From Telluria aromaticivorans (GTDB lineage Bacteria > Pseudomonadota > Gammaproteobacteria > Burkholderiales > Burkholderiaceae_D), in NCBI RefSeq assembly GCF_013003915.1, contig NZ_JABAIV010000007.1:229283-293282 (forward strand): a DNA stretch of 64,000 nt, given 5' to 3'. Positions 53,289 to 63,341 of this stretch are shown here, piece after piece. Both the position numbers and the translations under genes were made by a program. Position 1 is the stretch's first letter. Every line of letters starts with the position of its first letter. The notes beneath the pieces are model-generated. The model did no database searches, was not told where the DNA came from, and was given only the letters and a program-made list of their open reading frames with translations.

Positions 53289-54179
53289 TCAGGTTTCGAC
53301 CGATTCTTTCTTTGCCGAGCGGCTGCGCAGCAGGCCTTCGCCCGCATACAGGGCCAGCGCAGCCCAGATCATGACGAATCCCACCAGCCGGTCGCTGCTG
53401 AAGGCTTCGTGGAACAGCCACACGCCGAGCACGAACTGGATGGTCGGAGACAGGTATTGCAGCAGGCCCAGGATCGACAGCGGGATCTTGCGCGCGCCGC
53501 TGGCGAACAGCAGCAGCGGGATCGCCGTGATCGGGCCGGCCGCGACCAGCAACAGGCGGGTGGTATCAAGCGGCGCATTCACGAAGGCATTCGCGCCGTT
53601 CATCGTCAGCCAGGCGATATAGCCGGCGGCAAAGGGGAACAGCACCATGGTCTCGAAGGACAGGCCTTCGAGCGCGCCCAGCGCCGCAGTCTTGCGCAGC
53701 AGGCCATAGCCGCCGAACGAGGCCGCCAGGAACAGCGCAATCCAGGGCACCGTGCCCGACTGCCAGGTGAGCCAGCACACGCCCAGCGCGGCCAGGGCGA
53801 TTGCCGCCCACTGCGCCGGGCGCATGCGCTCTTTCAGCAGCAGGAAACCTAGCGTAATGTTGACCAGCGGGTTGATGAAATAACCGAGGCTGGCTTCGAT
53901 GACGTGGCCGTTCTTCACTGCCCAGATATACACCAGCCAGTTGGCAGACAGCAAAAAGGCCGAGGCAGCGAAGCTCCAGAACACGCGCGGCTGGCGCACG
54001 ATGGCGAGCCACTTCCATTGGCGCCGCAGCGCCAGCACGATCAGGAGGAAAGCCAGTGACCACAGCACCCGGTGCGCCAGGATCTGCATCGGCGGCACCT
54101 CGCCGATGGCGTGGAAATAAATAGGGAACAGGCCCCAGCAAAGGAAGGCCAGGGCGGCGGAAACGATACCGGAACGCAT
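53289..54179 (-). CDS. rarD: RarD/EamA-family permease
   Basis: 296-residue inner-membrane protein with ten predicted helices. The N-terminal RSGIVSAALAFLCWGLFPIYFHAIGEVPPMQILAHRVLWSL matches the RarD branch of the drug/metabolite transporter superfamily, as does GYFINPLVNITLGFLLLKERM and the C-terminal LQYLSPTIQFVLGVWLFHEAF. RarD was named for chloramphenicol sensitivity; substrates are unsettled. The 115 bp to ettA contain nothing clear. Confidence 0.87.
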   Translation of the reverse strand: MRSGIVSAALAFLCWGLFPIYFHAIGEVPPMQILAHRVLWSLAFLLIVLALRRQWKWLAIVRQPRVFWSFAASAFLLSANWLVYIWAVKNGHVIEASLGYFINPLVNITLGFLLLKERMRPAQWAAIALAALGVCWLTWQSGTVPWIALFLAASFGGYGLLRKTAALGALEGLSFETMVLFPFAAGYIAWLTMNGANAFVNAPLDTTRLLLVAAGPITAIPLLLFASGARKIPLSILGLLQYLSPTIQFVLGVWLFHEAFSSDRLVGFVMIWAALALYAGEGLLRSRSAKKESVET

Positions 54180-54345
54180 GAGAGGGAGGAGGCGGATTGC
54201 AGAGCTGGCATTATCCCCCTAACGCAATATCCGCGCTGGCGCGGGCCTGTTTTGCGGAAGTGTATGATGCGATACGAAATCTTCTTGCAATTATCTTGTC
54301 GATATTTTATGGTGCGCCGCACCAACACTCACCAATGGTGCAATC

Positions 54346-56223
54346 TTGAGTTCTGAAAACAAGAAAAGCAGCGTCGCCGCGCTGACGCTGGCTGCCGTCG
54401 GCATCGTCTATGGCGATATCGGTACCAGTCCCCTTTACACCCTGCGGGCTATCTTCGACCGGGAGCACGGCCTGCCTCTCACCACTCCCAACGTGCTGGG
54501 CATCATTTCGCTGATCTTCTGGAGCCTGACGGTCATCGTCTCGCTCAAGTACGTCACGCTGGTGCTGCGCGCCGACAACCGCGGCGAAGGCGGGATCATG
54601 GCCTTGATGGCACTGGCCACCAATTCGGTCACCAGGCATTCGCGCTGGCACTTCCCGCTGCTGCTGATCGGCGTGATTGGCGCCACCATGTTCTATGGCG
54701 ACAGCGTGATCACGCCGGCGATCTCGGTGCTCGGCGCGATCGAAGGCCTGGAGGTGGCGGCGCCCGGGATGTCGCATTACGTGGTTCCGCTAGCGGTGGT
54801 AGTGCTGGTGCTCCTGTATAGCGTGCAGAGTCACGGCACTGCCGGCATCGGCCGCTTCTTTGGGCCGATCATGGTGGTCTGGTTCATTGCGCTGGCGATC
54901 ATGGGCATCATCAACATCATCGAGGCGCCGGTCATCCTCAACGCGCTCAATCCTTATTACGCGATGACCTTCATGTTGGATAACAAGTTCCTGGCCTTCG
55001 TCGCCCTCGGTGCGGTGGTGCTGGCAATTACCGGGGCCGAGGCGCTGTATGCCGACATGGGCCATTTCGGCCGCAAGCCGATCCGCCTGGCGTGGTTTAT
55101 CGTCGCGTTTCCGGCCTTGGCTTTGAACTACCTTGGGCAAGGCGGCCTGCTGATCATGCAGCCGGAAGCTGTCGAGAACCCGTTCTACCACCAGCTCGGT
55201 TCCTGGAGCGTGATCCCGCTGGTGATCCTGTCGACCATGGCGGCAGTCATCGCCTCGCAGGCAACGATTTCAGGCACTTATTCGATGACCAAGCAGGCCA
55301 TCGCACTCGGCCTGCTGCCGCGCATGCGCATCCGCCACACCTCGGAAAGCGAGATTGGCCAAATTTATATTCCGGCCGTAAACTGGGTGCAACTGGCCAT
55401 CGTGTTAATTGCCGTTATCGGCTTCGGCTCGTCGGACGAACTGGCCGGCGCCTACGGCATCGCGGTCACCGCGACCATGATGGCAACCACCATCCTGACT
55501 TTCTTCGTTACGCGCTACCGCTGGAAATTGCCGCTCATCGTCTGCTTCGGCGCGACCGGTTTTTTCCTGATCATCGACATCCTGCTGTTCGCATCGACCT
55601 CGCTCAAGCTGTTCCACGGCGGCTGGTTCCCACTGCTGCTCGGCACCGTGCTGCTCATCCTGATGCTGACCTGGAAGCGCGGCCGCGAGCTGGTATTCGA
55701 AAACCTGGAAAAACACGCGATCCCGCTGGAAGCCTTCATGGAATCGCTGTTCGTGGCGCCGCCGGCGCGGGTGCCGGGCACGGCCCTGTTCCTGCGTGGC
55801 GAAAGCGATGGCGTGCCGCATGCGCTGCTGCACAACCTGTCGCACAACAAGGTGCTGCACGAACGCGTCGTGTTCCTCACTGTCCATATCATCGAGGAAC
55901 CGTGGGTGCCGGTGGACGAGCAGGTGGACATCGTCGAACTCGGCCACAACTGCTTCCAGCTCAATGTGCGTTACGGCTTCAAGGACGAACCGGACATTCC
56001 CTACGTCCTGCGCCGATGCAGCGGCCTGGGACTGGTATTCGAGATGATGGAGACCTCGTTCTTCATCGCGCGCCAGACCGTGATCTCGGCGCCGGGCGGG
56101 GGCATGGCGCCATGGCGCGAGCACCTGTACGTGATGATGTCGCGTAACGCGCGCGCGGCGGCCGACTACTACCAGATCCCGCCGAACCGCGTGATCGAGC
56201 TCGGTACCCAGGTCGAGATCTGA
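54346..56223 (+). CDS. kup: Kup-family potassium uptake transporter
   Basis: Low-affinity K+/H+ symporter, 625 residues, with 12 predicted membrane helices and a cytoplasmic C-terminal domain. ALTLAAVGIVYGDIGTSPLYTLRAIF is the family hallmark, followed by KYVTLVLRADNRGEGGIMALMALA and GAEALYADMGHFGRKPIRLAWF. The start is a TTG at 54346: no in-frame ATG lies upstream and SSENKKSSVAALTLAAVG matches Kup N-termini. A weak start on a transporter this size may limit expression. No riboswitch or K+-sensor gene is seen nearby. Confidence 0.94.
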   Translation: MSSENKKSSVAALTLAAVGIVYGDIGTSPLYTLRAIFDREHGLPLTTPNVLGIISLIFWSLTVIVSLKYVTLVLRADNRGEGGIMALMALATNSVTRHSRWHFPLLLIGVIGATMFYGDSVITPAISVLGAIEGLEVAAPGMSHYVVPLAVVVLVLLYSVQSHGTAGIGRFFGPIMVVWFIALAIMGIINIIEAPVILNALNPYYAMTFMLDNKFLAFVALGAVVLAITGAEALYADMGHFGRKPIRLAWFIVAFPALALNYLGQGGLLIMQPEAVENPFYHQLGSWSVIPLVILSTMAAVIASQATISGTYSMTKQAIALGLLPRMRIRHTSESEIGQIYIPAVNWVQLAIVLIAVIGFGSSDELAGAYGIAVTATMMATTILTFFVTRYRWKLPLIVCFGATGFFLIIDILLFASTSLKLFHGGWFPLLLGTVLLILMLTWKRGRELVFENLEKHAIPLEAFMESLFVAPPARVPGTALFLRGESDGVPHALLHNLSHNKVLHERVVFLTVHIIEEPWVPVDEQVDIVELGHNCFQLNVRYGFKDEPDIPYVLRRCSGLGLVFEMMETSFFIARQTVISAPGGGMAPWREHLYVMMSRNARAAADYYQIPPNRVIELGTQVEI

Positions 56224-56375
56224 TGGTCGACGGCGCTACTCGCCTGGCGGCACGGCGCCTTTACAAAAAAATACAAAAGCCGGACAGTCCTGGGATAGAC
56301 GCCGTTATACGGCTAAGGTAAGGTGCGGTGTTTCGTTGTATTAACTTTTCGCACCCACCTCGCAAGGACTGTCCC

Positions 56376-56807
56376 ATGAAGCTGAAGTTCCCCCTGATCG
56401 CCGCCTTCGTTGCCATGCTGACCCTGACCGCCTGTGGCGGTGGCAGCGATTCTTCCGACAGGATCGCCGTCAGCAGCCCGGCCACGCTGACCAAGACCGA
56501 CAACACCGTCGGCACCGGCGCCGAAGCCGTCACCGGCAAGAGCGTCACGGTGGATTACACCCTGTGGCTGTACAACGACAAGGCGGCCGACTTCAAGGGC
56601 ACCCGCCTGGAATCGGGCCCGTACACCTTCACGATCGGCTCGACCAACACCATCCAGGGCTTCCAGCAAGGCGTGCTGGGCATGAAGGTCGGCGGCAAGC
56701 GCACCATCCTCGTGCCGGCCAGCCTGGGCTACGGCGCCAGCGGCAGCAACGCCGTACCGCCGAATTCGGGCCTGGTGTTCGAGCTCGTATTGAAGAGCGT
56801 GAAATAA
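56376..56807 (+). CDS. FKBP-type peptidyl-prolyl isomerase lipoprotein
   Basis: 143 residues. The lipobox LTAC follows MKLKFPLIAAFVAMLT, so the protein is probably lipid-anchored in the periplasm with a short Gly/Ser linker (GGGSDSSDRIAV). A single FKBP domain: VTVDYTLWLYNDKAADFKGTRLESGPYTFTIGSTNTIQGFQQGVLGMKVGGKRTILVPASLGYGASGSNAVPPNSGLVFELVLKSVK. Catalytic-pocket residues of the family (Tyr in VDYTLW, Asp-less variant at the usual GTxFDSS site, Phe in GFQQG) suggest activity but the loop is shortened. Intrinsic terminator directly downstream. Confidence 0.85.
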   Translation: MKLKFPLIAAFVAMLTLTACGGGSDSSDRIAVSSPATLTKTDNTVGTGAEAVTGKSVTVDYTLWLYNDKAADFKGTRLESGPYTFTIGSTNTIQGFQQGVLGMKVGGKRTILVPASLGYGASGSNAVPPNSGLVFELVLKSVK

Positions 56808-56815
56808 ACACGAAG

Positions 56816-56840
56816 CCGGGGCACTGCCCCGGTTTTTTTT
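56816..56840 (+). terminator. Intrinsic terminator of the FKBP gene
   Basis: CCGGGGC pairs with GCCCCGG around ACT, followed by eight T. Canonical. Confidence 0.94.
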
Positions 56841-56922
56841 GCGCGCACGCCTGACCTGGCGCACATGGCGCGCCGCCCCCATGCCTGAAGCTGCAGGTCC
56901 CGACCACTGCGACCCTGCCGCC

Positions 56923-57150
56923 ATGCGATGCCGTCCCTTGCTGTTCCTGCTGCTCCTGTCCTCCTGCCGCGTCTGCGGCGCCCAGGAATTTCCCCCACTA
57001 GTATGTGCCCATAGCTGCATTGCCGACCTGCCCGCGCGCGCCTGCGTGACCGCTCCCAGCCCGCCCACGGCCGATACGGACGCCTGGCTGCTGCTGGCCG
57101 CGCTGGCGGTCTGCACGGCCGGCCGGCTTGCCACGCACCGGCGCAGCTGA
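56923..57150 (+). CDS. Possible small exported protein
   Basis: I do not recognise it. 75 residues from an ATG at 56923: an N-terminal hydrophobic stretch (MRCRPLLFLLLLSSCRVCGA), a Cys- and Pro-containing middle (PPLVCAHSCIADLPARACVTAPSPP), and a second hydrophobic stretch before a basic tail (DAWLLLAALAVCTAGRLATHRR). This anchor-plus-basic layout resembles sorting tails but has no PEP or LPXTG motif. No ribosome site is evident and no relative is recalled, so it may not be a gene. Confidence 0.3.
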   Translation: MRCRPLLFLLLLSSCRVCGAQEFPPLVCAHSCIADLPARACVTAPSPPTADTDAWLLLAALAVCTAGRLATHRRS

Positions 57151-57234
57151 CCGCGATACGCGCTCAAACGCCCGACTGAGCTGGCGCAGGATAAGGGCGG
57201 CGCGAATGGAACATTGTTGATATTCTGTTAATAA

Positions 57235-57363
57235 GCCAAGGATCCGGCCGGCTGGCTGCTGACGTCCGCAGGCGACATCAACAATGCGGGACAGATCCTG
57301 GCCCGGGCCTGCAAGCTGGAAGATTGCCTGCCCGTGCGGCTCGACCCGGTTCCTGCGGGCTAG
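57235..57363 (+). pseudogene. Remnant of a HAF-repeat/exported-protein C-terminus
   Basis: The frame from 57235 to the TAG at 57361 encodes 42 residues, including WLLTSAGDINNAGQILARACKL and CLPVRLDPVPAG. DINNAGQI and the LxPVP end resemble HAF-repeat secreted proteins (INDAGQIVG ... LTPVPEP). A stop codon (TAA) lies immediately upstream and there is no start. Probably a gene fragment. The remaining 85 bp before it show nothing clear. Confidence 0.4.
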
Positions 57364-57381
57364 CCACGGTCAGGACGGCAT

Positions 57382-57834
57382 TCAGCGCAGCATGTCGACG
57401 TGCTGGATGCCGTCTTCGTCGTAGGGGGCGGAGACGGTCTCGAAGCCGAAGCTTTGGTAGAAGCGCTCGAGGTATTGCTGCGCGCCGATGCGGATGCGGT
57501 GGCCCGGATACAGCGCTTCGGCACACGCGATGCCGCGCACCAGCAGCGCGCGTCCGGCGCCGCTGCCGCGCGCGGCCTGGGTGGTAATCACCCGCCCGAG
57601 CGACATCTCGGTGTATTTCACGCCGGGGCCGAGCACGCGCAGGTAGGCCGCCAGCTGCCGCTTTCCGTCCACCGTGCGCCAGCCGAGCAGGTGGTGGGCC
57701 ACCGGGTCGAGGCCGTCGATGTCGGGATAGAGGCAGGTTTGTTCGAGGATGAACACCTGCTGGCGCTGGGCCAGTACTTCGTACAGGTCGGCGGGGCTGA
57801 GGTCGTTAAAAGGGGAGAACTGCCAGTCGATCAT
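57382..57834 (-). CDS. elaA: GNAT acetyltransferase, ElaA-like
   Basis: 150 residues. WQFSPFNDLSPADLYEVLAQRQQVFILEQTCLYPDIDGLDPVAHHLLGW is the ElaA N-terminus; the acetyl-CoA region shows GRVITTQAARGSGAGRALLVRGIACAEALYPGHRIRIGAQQYLERFYQSFGF. The acceptor substrate is unknown. ElaA is about 153 residues in E. coli. Its start is 34 bp from the 3' end of the deacetylase-like gene, so the two may form a unit. Confidence 0.87.
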   Translation of the reverse strand: MIDWQFSPFNDLSPADLYEVLAQRQQVFILEQTCLYPDIDGLDPVAHHLLGWRTVDGKRQLAAYLRVLGPGVKYTEMSLGRVITTQAARGSGAGRALLVRGIACAEALYPGHRIRIGAQQYLERFYQSFGFETVSAPYDEDGIQHVDMLR

Positions 57835-57868
57835 GATGGTGGTGGGTTGTGCCGCACAGCGTGCATGC

Positions 57869-58924
57869 TTATGCGGCGGTTTCGAAGCCTTCGAGGACGT
57901 TCACCGTGTTGGTGCCGACGCTGGCGCCGGATTCAGGCGCGGCCTTGCCGCCCTCGAAGATGAACGTGGTGGGCAGGCCGAGGTGGGCGATGCGCTCGCC
58001 GATGCGCAGGAAGTCGCCGCCCTGCAGGCCGAAGCTCGGTGCTATATCGCCGCCCAGCGAGACCACCAGCGCAGCCGGGCGGAACATCGCCAGCTTGAGG
58101 CAGGCCGTCTCCAGTGCGGCGAACCACTGCGCGCTGCCGCTGCCTGCCGCCAGCGGCAAATTCATGTTGCAGCCCAGTCCTGCGCCGGTGCCCTGTTCGC
58201 CGGCATGCCCGAGGTAGAACGGATAGGCGCCGCGCGGGTCGAGGTGGATCGAGACGAACAAGGTGTCTGCCCGCGCATAAAAAATGTGCTGGGTGCCGTG
58301 GCCATGGTGGCGCCCGATATCCAGCACGGCGACGCGCGCCATGCCGTCGTCCAGCAGGTGCTGGGCCGCCAGCGCGGCATTGTTCAGGAAGCCGCCGCCG
58401 CCAAACCAGTCGGCGCCCGCGTGGCGGCCGGGCGGGCAGGTCAGGGCCAGGGTGGCGCGCTCGCCCATGCGCAGCGCGTGGGCCGCATTGACGGCGCAGT
58501 CGGCGCCGGTCTTGGCCGCGGTCCAGGTGCCCGCGCCCAGCAGCGTATGGCTGTCGGCCGCATACAGGCCGACCCGCGCGAGGAAATGCGCGGGCTCGTC
58601 GCCGCGCTCGCCGAGGGGTTCGCTGATACCGCGCAGGGGCCAGAGCGCCGGCAGCAGCGCGCGCGCCGCATTGCCCGGGTCGAGCGCGGTCCACTCGCTC
58701 CAGGCAGTGCGCAAGAAGTGCAGGTAGCGCGGCGTGTGCACGCGCTCGAGCGAGACCAGCGGCACGCCATGCGGCGTGACGATGCGTCCCAGGCCGCGCC
58801 GCTCGAACTCCGCGAGCGTCAGCTCGAGCGCATCAGGTCCGTAGGGGACCGGGCGCTCCTGCCAGGGGGCGGGCTCACCGCCGTCCCGGTGCTGGGCATG
58901 GTGTTCGTTAAAAAAGGTGAGCAA
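57869..58924 (-). CDS. Histone deacetylase-fold protein with altered metal site
   Basis: 351 residues of the HDAC/acetylpolyamine amidohydrolase superfamily: LVSLERVHTPRYLHFLRTAW, TCPPGRHAGADWFGGGGFLNNAALAAQHLL, VAVLDIGRHHGHGTQHIFY, VSLGGDIAPSFGLQGGDFLRIG and EGGKA. Two catalytic-centre positions differ from active enzymes. In the usual PPGHHA box the first His is Arg (PPGRHA). In the DxDxHHG box, DIGRHHG has Gly where the zinc-binding Asp should be. The second Asp ligand (GGD) and the His pair HHGHG remain. The codons (gat atc ggg cgc cac cat) leave no doubt. It may be a binding protein or use a different metal mode. Tail-to-tail tight with elaA upstream on this strand. Confidence 0.8.
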   Translation of the reverse strand: MLTFFNEHHAQHRDGGEPAPWQERPVPYGPDALELTLAEFERRGLGRIVTPHGVPLVSLERVHTPRYLHFLRTAWSEWTALDPGNAARALLPALWPLRGISEPLGERGDEPAHFLARVGLYAADSHTLLGAGTWTAAKTGADCAVNAAHALRMGERATLALTCPPGRHAGADWFGGGGFLNNAALAAQHLLDDGMARVAVLDIGRHHGHGTQHIFYARADTLFVSIHLDPRGAYPFYLGHAGEQGTGAGLGCNMNLPLAAGSGSAQWFAALETACLKLAMFRPAALVVSLGGDIAPSFGLQGGDFLRIGERIAHLGLPTTFIFEGGKAAPESGASVGTNTVNVLEGFETAA

Positions 58925-58963
58925 GGCATTCCCGCGGCGAGTGTGAGGGTGCCTACCGGTCGA

Positions 58964-60559
58964 TTACTGGTTACCGCACAGCGTACTGCTGTTATAGGCC
59001 GCGACGAAGTCGTCGAAGCTGCCGGTGTCGGCGGCCTCGATGGTCGCCTGGTCGGCCAGCGAAGCGGCGACCATCTCGTCGAACATCGCTTCCTCGGCCG
59101 GCATCAAAGGGCTGTCGCGAAAAGCTGCCGCATGCAGCTCGCTCTGGCGCAGGCCGAAGGCAGAGGCCGAGCCAAGCGCGCGGATCTCTTCCAGCACGCG
59201 CGCCGATGGCGTGAGCGCCGGGTTGTCGATCTTGGCCTTCTGCAGGCCCAGCGAACTCGCGTGCACGCCATCCTCGTTGTGTCCTTCGTCCAGCAGTTGG
59301 GCCACCGGGCGGATGCGCTCGATCAGTTCCAGCGCCCATTCCTTGAGCGGTACATCGGCGCCGTCGCGGGTCAGCATCAAGGCAGGGTCGCGCCCTTCCT
59401 TCACCGTGCGCGCGAAGTTGCGCGCATGGACCTGGCCTTCGTGGGCGCTGATCAGGGGGCTTTCTTCGAGCGCGCAGAACAGCAGGAAGGCGTCGAGGAA
59501 GCGGCCGGTCTCCAGGCTGATGCCGACCGGCTCGAACGGATCGACGTCGAGGCAGCGCACTTCGATGTACTGCACGCCGCGGTTGCACAGCGCCTGCACC
59601 GGGCGCTCGCCGGTACGGATCACGCGTTTCGGGCGGATCGTCGAGTAGTACTCGTTCTCGATCTGCAGCACGTTGGTGGACAGCTGGATCCACTCGCCGT
59701 CCTTCTTGGTGCCGATCGCGCCGTACGGCTCATAGGGCGTGTTCACCGCGCACATCAGGCTGGTGACATAGCTTTCCAGGCTGTTCTCGTGCGGGCGCAG
59801 GCCGCTTTGCGCGTCGTTCTGGTAACCCAGGTCGCTCATGCGCAGGCTGGTCGCATACGGCAGGAACAGGGTGTCGTCGGACAGCGTCTCGAGATTGTGC
59901 GGGCGGCCGCGCAGGAAGCTGGTGGTCAGCGCCGGGGTGGCGCCGAACAAATACATGAGCAGCCAGCTGTAGCGGCGGAAGTTGCGGATGGTCGCGATAT
60001 AGCTCTCGGACTGGAAGTCGCGCAGCGCGTTGCGGCGTTCTTCGACAATGCCCTCGCTCGCGGCCACCAGTTGCCACAGCTTCTCCGGCAGCGAGTAGTT
60101 GTAGTGGATGCCCGCGATGCACTGCATCGCCTTCCCGTAGCGCAGCGCCAGGCCGCGCCGGTAGACGTGCTTGAGCATGCCCAGGTTCGATGTGCCGTAC
60201 CAGGCGATCTCGATGTCTTCTTCGCTTGGCAGTTCGCCCGGCATCGACACGCTCCACAGCATGTCGCCGTCCATGCGCGAGTGGGCGAAGCGGTGGATCG
60301 CGTCGAGCCGGTTCAGGGCCAGCGAAATATCGTGCTCGGCCGGCGTGATGAACTCCAGCAGGGCTTCGGCGTAATCGGTGGTGATGAGCGGATGGGTCAG
60401 TGCCGAACCAAGTTGCGCCGGGTGCGGGGTGCGCGCCAGCTGGCCGTGGCGGTCGACGCGCAGGGTCTCGCGCTCGATGCCACGCAGGCCCTGGCCGAGC
60501 AGGGCGCGGTGGTCGTCGTCGTCGAGCAGGGCCAGGCGGCGTTGTAATTGGGTCGACAC
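58964..60559 (-). CDS. gshA: Glutamate-cysteine ligase
   Basis: First enzyme of glutathione synthesis. 531 residues from a GTG at 60559, preceded by GAAAGGAAAC. The E. coli-type GshA domain has [62 protein letters not shown], and [64 protein letters not shown] is also diagnostic. The periplasmic GPx of this window has Cys and may or may not use the resulting glutathione. Confidence 0.94.
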   Translation of the reverse strand: MSTQLQRRLALLDDDDHRALLGQGLRGIERETLRVDRHGQLARTPHPAQLGSALTHPLITTDYAEALLEFITPAEHDISLALNRLDAIHRFAHSRMDGDMLWSVSMPGELPSEEDIEIAWYGTSNLGMLKHVYRRGLALRYGKAMQCIAGIHYNYSLPEKLWQLVAASEGIVEERRNALRDFQSESYIATIRNFRRYSWLLMYLFGATPALTTSFLRGRPHNLETLSDDTLFLPYATSLRMSDLGYQNDAQSGLRPHENSLESYVTSLMCAVNTPYEPYGAIGTKKDGEWIQLSTNVLQIENEYYSTIRPKRVIRTGERPVQALCNRGVQYIEVRCLDVDPFEPVGISLETGRFLDAFLLFCALEESPLISAHEGQVHARNFARTVKEGRDPALMLTRDGADVPLKEWALELIERIRPVAQLLDEGHNEDGVHASSLGLQKAKIDNPALTPSARVLEEIRALGSASAFGLRQSELHAAAFRDSPLMPAEEAMFDEMVAASLADQATIEAADTGSFDDFVAAYNSSTLCGNQ

Positions 60560-60638
60560 GGATGTTTCCTTTCTTATACTGCCAATGCGGATTGGAGCAG
60601 AGATTAACCGAAAAACGGCGAGCGCGCCGGGCACCCCT

Positions 60639-62450
60639 TCATTCCCGCCGGGAGGCCGTCGCGGCAGGCGCAGGGTCCGCCGGTTTTACTTTCTGCGCCG
60701 GTGTCGCAGCCCCTTTTTTGGCTGCCGCTTTTTCAGCCAGGATCCAGCGTTCGACCTGGCGCTGGAGCAGGTCGAGCGGCAGGGCGCCGTTGCCCAAGAC
60801 CGCATCGTGGAAGCGGCGCAGGTCGAAGCGCTCGCCGAGTACGGCGCGGGCCCGGTCGCGCAAGGCGGCGATGCGCAGCTGGCCGATCTTGTAGCCGAGC
60901 GCCTGCGCCGGCTGGGCGATGTAGCGGTCGACTTCCGCTTCGTTGTCCGCCGGCGGGTTGGCGGTGTGCGCATTCAGGTAGTCGATCGCCTGGCGGCGCG
61001 ACCAGCCCATCGCATGGATGCCGGTGTCCACCACCAGCCGCGCGGCGCGCAGCATTTCTTCGTTCAGCTGGCCGAAGCGCGAGAACGGATCGTCGAAGAA
61101 GCCGAGCTGCGGCCCCAGGCCTTCGGCATAGGTGGCCCAGCCTTCGCCGAAGGCGTCGTACCAGCCGTGGCGGCGGAAGGCCGGCAGCCCGAGCGCCTGG
61201 GCGCGCGCCACCTGCAGGTGGTGGCCGGGTAGCGCTTCGTGCAGCGCCACGCTGTCGACCTGCCACATGGGGCGCGCCGCCAGCTGGGTGATGTTCACCA
61301 CCAGCGCCGCAGTGCGCGCCTCGCTGCCGGCTTCGTAATAGGCCACCGGCTGCCAGGTGCCGTCCTGGATCATCGGCTTGACCGCGATGCCGGCCTCCGG
61401 CACGGTGGCTACGACCTTTGGCAGCTTCGCCTGCGCACGCGCCAGCGCCTTGCGGTAGCGCCCCAGCAGCGCGTCGGGCTCGCTGAAGAACAGGCGCGGG
61501 TCGGTGCGCGCGAAGACCAGGAACTGGGCCAAAGAGCCGCGAAAGCCGGTGCGTGGTACCAAGGCCGCCATCTGGGCGCGGATGCGCGCGACTTCACGCA
61601 GGCCGATGGCATGCACGTCGCCTGGGGCCAGGCCGGTGGTGGCGCTGCGCAGCAGGAAGGCATACCAGGCCGCGCCGCCGGGCAGGCTGGATGCGCCGAC
61701 CGTGTCGCGCGCGGCGGGCAGGTAGTCGCTGCGCAGGAAGTCTTCCAGCCGGTGCAGCGCCACGGCGGCATTGGCCAGCACCGTGACGCTGCGGTCGACC
61801 AGTTCTTCGCGGATCTCCAGCTCGATCGATGCCGGGATGCGCGCGAAAGGCGCATTCAGCGGGCCGGTGGCGATGTTTTCGCGCAGCAGGCGCAGTGCAT
61901 CCGGCACTGGCGCGATCGCAGCCTTCGGCACGGTCCAGCCGGCGCGCATCCCGGCGCGCAGTTGCTCGACCACGCCATCGACGTGGGCAGGCAGGGCTTT
62001 CATGCGCGCCAGGTAGGCGCGGTAGTCCGCTTCGGTGGCGAAAGGCATTTGCGCGACCAGGCGCGGCAGCCGCAGGTGCAGGCCGTCCCAGCCGCTGATC
62101 GGCTGCGGGTCGAAGGCGGTGAAGGCAGCAGCGGCCAGGCTGCGCTCGCGCGCGGCGATGAACAGGTCGTAGGAAAGCTGGTCCTGGGCGTCGAGCTGGG
62201 TGCGGTCGAGCCGTCTAGCTTCTTCCAGCACCTGGCGCGTGTGCTCGAGGGCGGCGGCGCGCGCAGCCAGCGAGGTGTCGGATAGCTGCGCGTTGTGGCG
62301 GTGCTCGCCGATGCCGGTGGCGTACTCGGGCTGTTGGCGCAGCTGGTACTGCCATTCGCGTTCGAACAGCCGGCGCGCCTCGTCCGCCGTGTCGGCGGCG
62401 CCGCAGGCGAAGGGAAGCAGCAGGAAGATCGAGGCGAGGAAGGTGCGCAT
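60639..62450 (-). CDS. DUF885 family exported protein
   Basis: 603 residues with a signal peptide ([18 protein letters not shown]); FACGA could be a lipobox. The DUF885 domain begins [34 protein letters not shown] metalloprotease-like HExxH-type cluster is seen as [20 protein letters not shown], followed by [25 protein letters not shown], giving His-Glu-His and a downstream Glu typical of zinc carboxypeptidase-like enzymes. DUF885 proteins are annotated as putative peptidases of unknown specificity. I start at the ATG at 62450, where the signal peptide begins. Confidence 0.87.
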   Translation of the reverse strand: MRTFLASIFLLLPFACGAADTADEARRLFEREWQYQLRQQPEYATGIGEHRHNAQLSDTSLAARAAALEHTRQVLEEARRLDRTQLDAQDQLSYDLFIAARERSLAAAAFTAFDPQPISGWDGLHLRLPRLVAQMPFATEADYRAYLARMKALPAHVDGVVEQLRAGMRAGWTVPKAAIAPVPDALRLLRENIATGPLNAPFARIPASIELEIREELVDRSVTVLANAAVALHRLEDFLRSDYLPAARDTVGASSLPGGAAWYAFLLRSATTGLAPGDVHAIGLREVARIRAQMAALVPRTGFRGSLAQFLVFARTDPRLFFSEPDALLGRYRKALARAQAKLPKVVATVPEAGIAVKPMIQDGTWQPVAYYEAGSEARTAALVVNITQLAARPMWQVDSVALHEALPGHHLQVARAQALGLPAFRRHGWYDAFGEGWATYAEGLGPQLGFFDDPFSRFGQLNEEMLRAARLVVDTGIHAMGWSRRQAIDYLNAHTANPPADNEAEVDRYIAQPAQALGYKIGQLRIAALRDRARAVLGERFDLRRFHDAVLGNGALPLDLLQRQVERWILAEKAAAKKGAATPAQKVKPADPAPAATASRRE

Positions 62451-62522
62451 GCGGTGCCCGCGCAATGGGCCGACGGTCAAGGAATGGTCATTGTAACAAG
62501 ACCACGACGGGCGCCGCGCAGG

Positions 62523-63341
62523 CTAGGGTAAGCGGCCGCCGCTCACGCGTTCGATGTTCGACAAGTCGCGCCAGCTTTGCACCTCAAGGAAGCCGCGTGC
62601 CCCCAGGAGCGCGCGCACTGCTTCGGCCTGGTCGTAGCCGTGTTCGAGCAGCAGCCAGCCGCCCGCCACCAGGTGGCCGGGTGCGCCTTCGATGATGGTG
62701 CGCAGCGCCGACAGGCCATCAAAGCCGTCGGTCAGCGCGCCGGTGGGCTCAAAACGCAGGTCGCCCTGGGCCAGGTGTTCGTCGCCCGCGGCGATGTACG
62801 GGGGATTCGAGGCGATGAGTTCAAACTGCTCGCCCGTGACAGCGGTGAACCAGTCGCTGCGCAGGAAGCGCACCGCGGCAGCGTTGGCCGCGGCATTGTC
62901 GCGCGCGATGGCCAGGGCGTCGTCGCTGAGGTCGAGCGCGCTGACGGCCGCATCCTTGCGGGTGTGGGCGCAGGCCACGGCGATGGCGCCGCTGCCGGTG
63001 CCCATGTCGAGCATGCGGCCTTGCGGCGGCAGGCGTTCGAGCGCGAGTTCGACGATCAGTTCGGTGTCGGGGCGGGGAATCAGCACGCCGGGTGCGACCC
63101 GGAACGGCAGCCCGAAGAATTCGCGGGCGCCGACGATATAGGCGATCGGCTCGCCCTCCAGGCGGCGCTGCACCAGCGCGCCCAGTCTTGCCGCTTCATC
63201 CGCGGTGAGGGCGCGTTCGGACTGGGTGATCAGCTGGATGCGCGCCAGGCCGAGCGCGTGGCACAGCAGGATGCGGTTTTCCAGCGGGTCCAGCGGCAGC
63301 GAGGCTTGCAGCTGGCCGATCGTCACCCCGGCGTCGATCAT
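62523..63341 (-). CDS. prmC: Peptide chain release factor N5-glutamine methyltransferase
   Basis: Methylates the Gln of the GGQ motif of release factors RF1 and RF2, raising termination efficiency. 272 residues. The N-terminal helical PrmC domain (MIDAGVTIGQLQASLPLDPLENRILLCHALGLARIQLITQ) and LIPRPDTELIVE are followed by SAM motif LDMGTGSGAIAVACA and the catalytic NPPY in IASNPPYIAAGDEHL. Its ATG overlaps the dsbB stop (ATGA). An apparent longer frame that continues upstream is only the shadow of dsbB. Confidence 0.94.
   Translation of the reverse strand: MIDAGVTIGQLQASLPLDPLENRILLCHALGLARIQLITQSERALTADEAARLGALVQRRLEGEPIAYIVGAREFFGLPFRVAPGVLIPRPDTELIVELALERLPPQGRMLDMGTGSGAIAVACAHTRKDAAVSALDLSDDALAIARDNAAANAAAVRFLRSDWFTAVTGEQFELIASNPPYIAAGDEHLAQGDLRFEPTGALTDGFDGLSALRTIIEGAPGHLVAGGWLLLEHGYDQAEAVRALLGARGFLEVQSWRDLSNIERVSGGRLP

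Noticed and set aside
57749..60547. A 932-residue plus-strand frame across the deacetylase-like and gshA genes
   Set aside because: It is the reverse shadow of two well-supported minus-strand genes and has low-complexity composition with no family resemblance.
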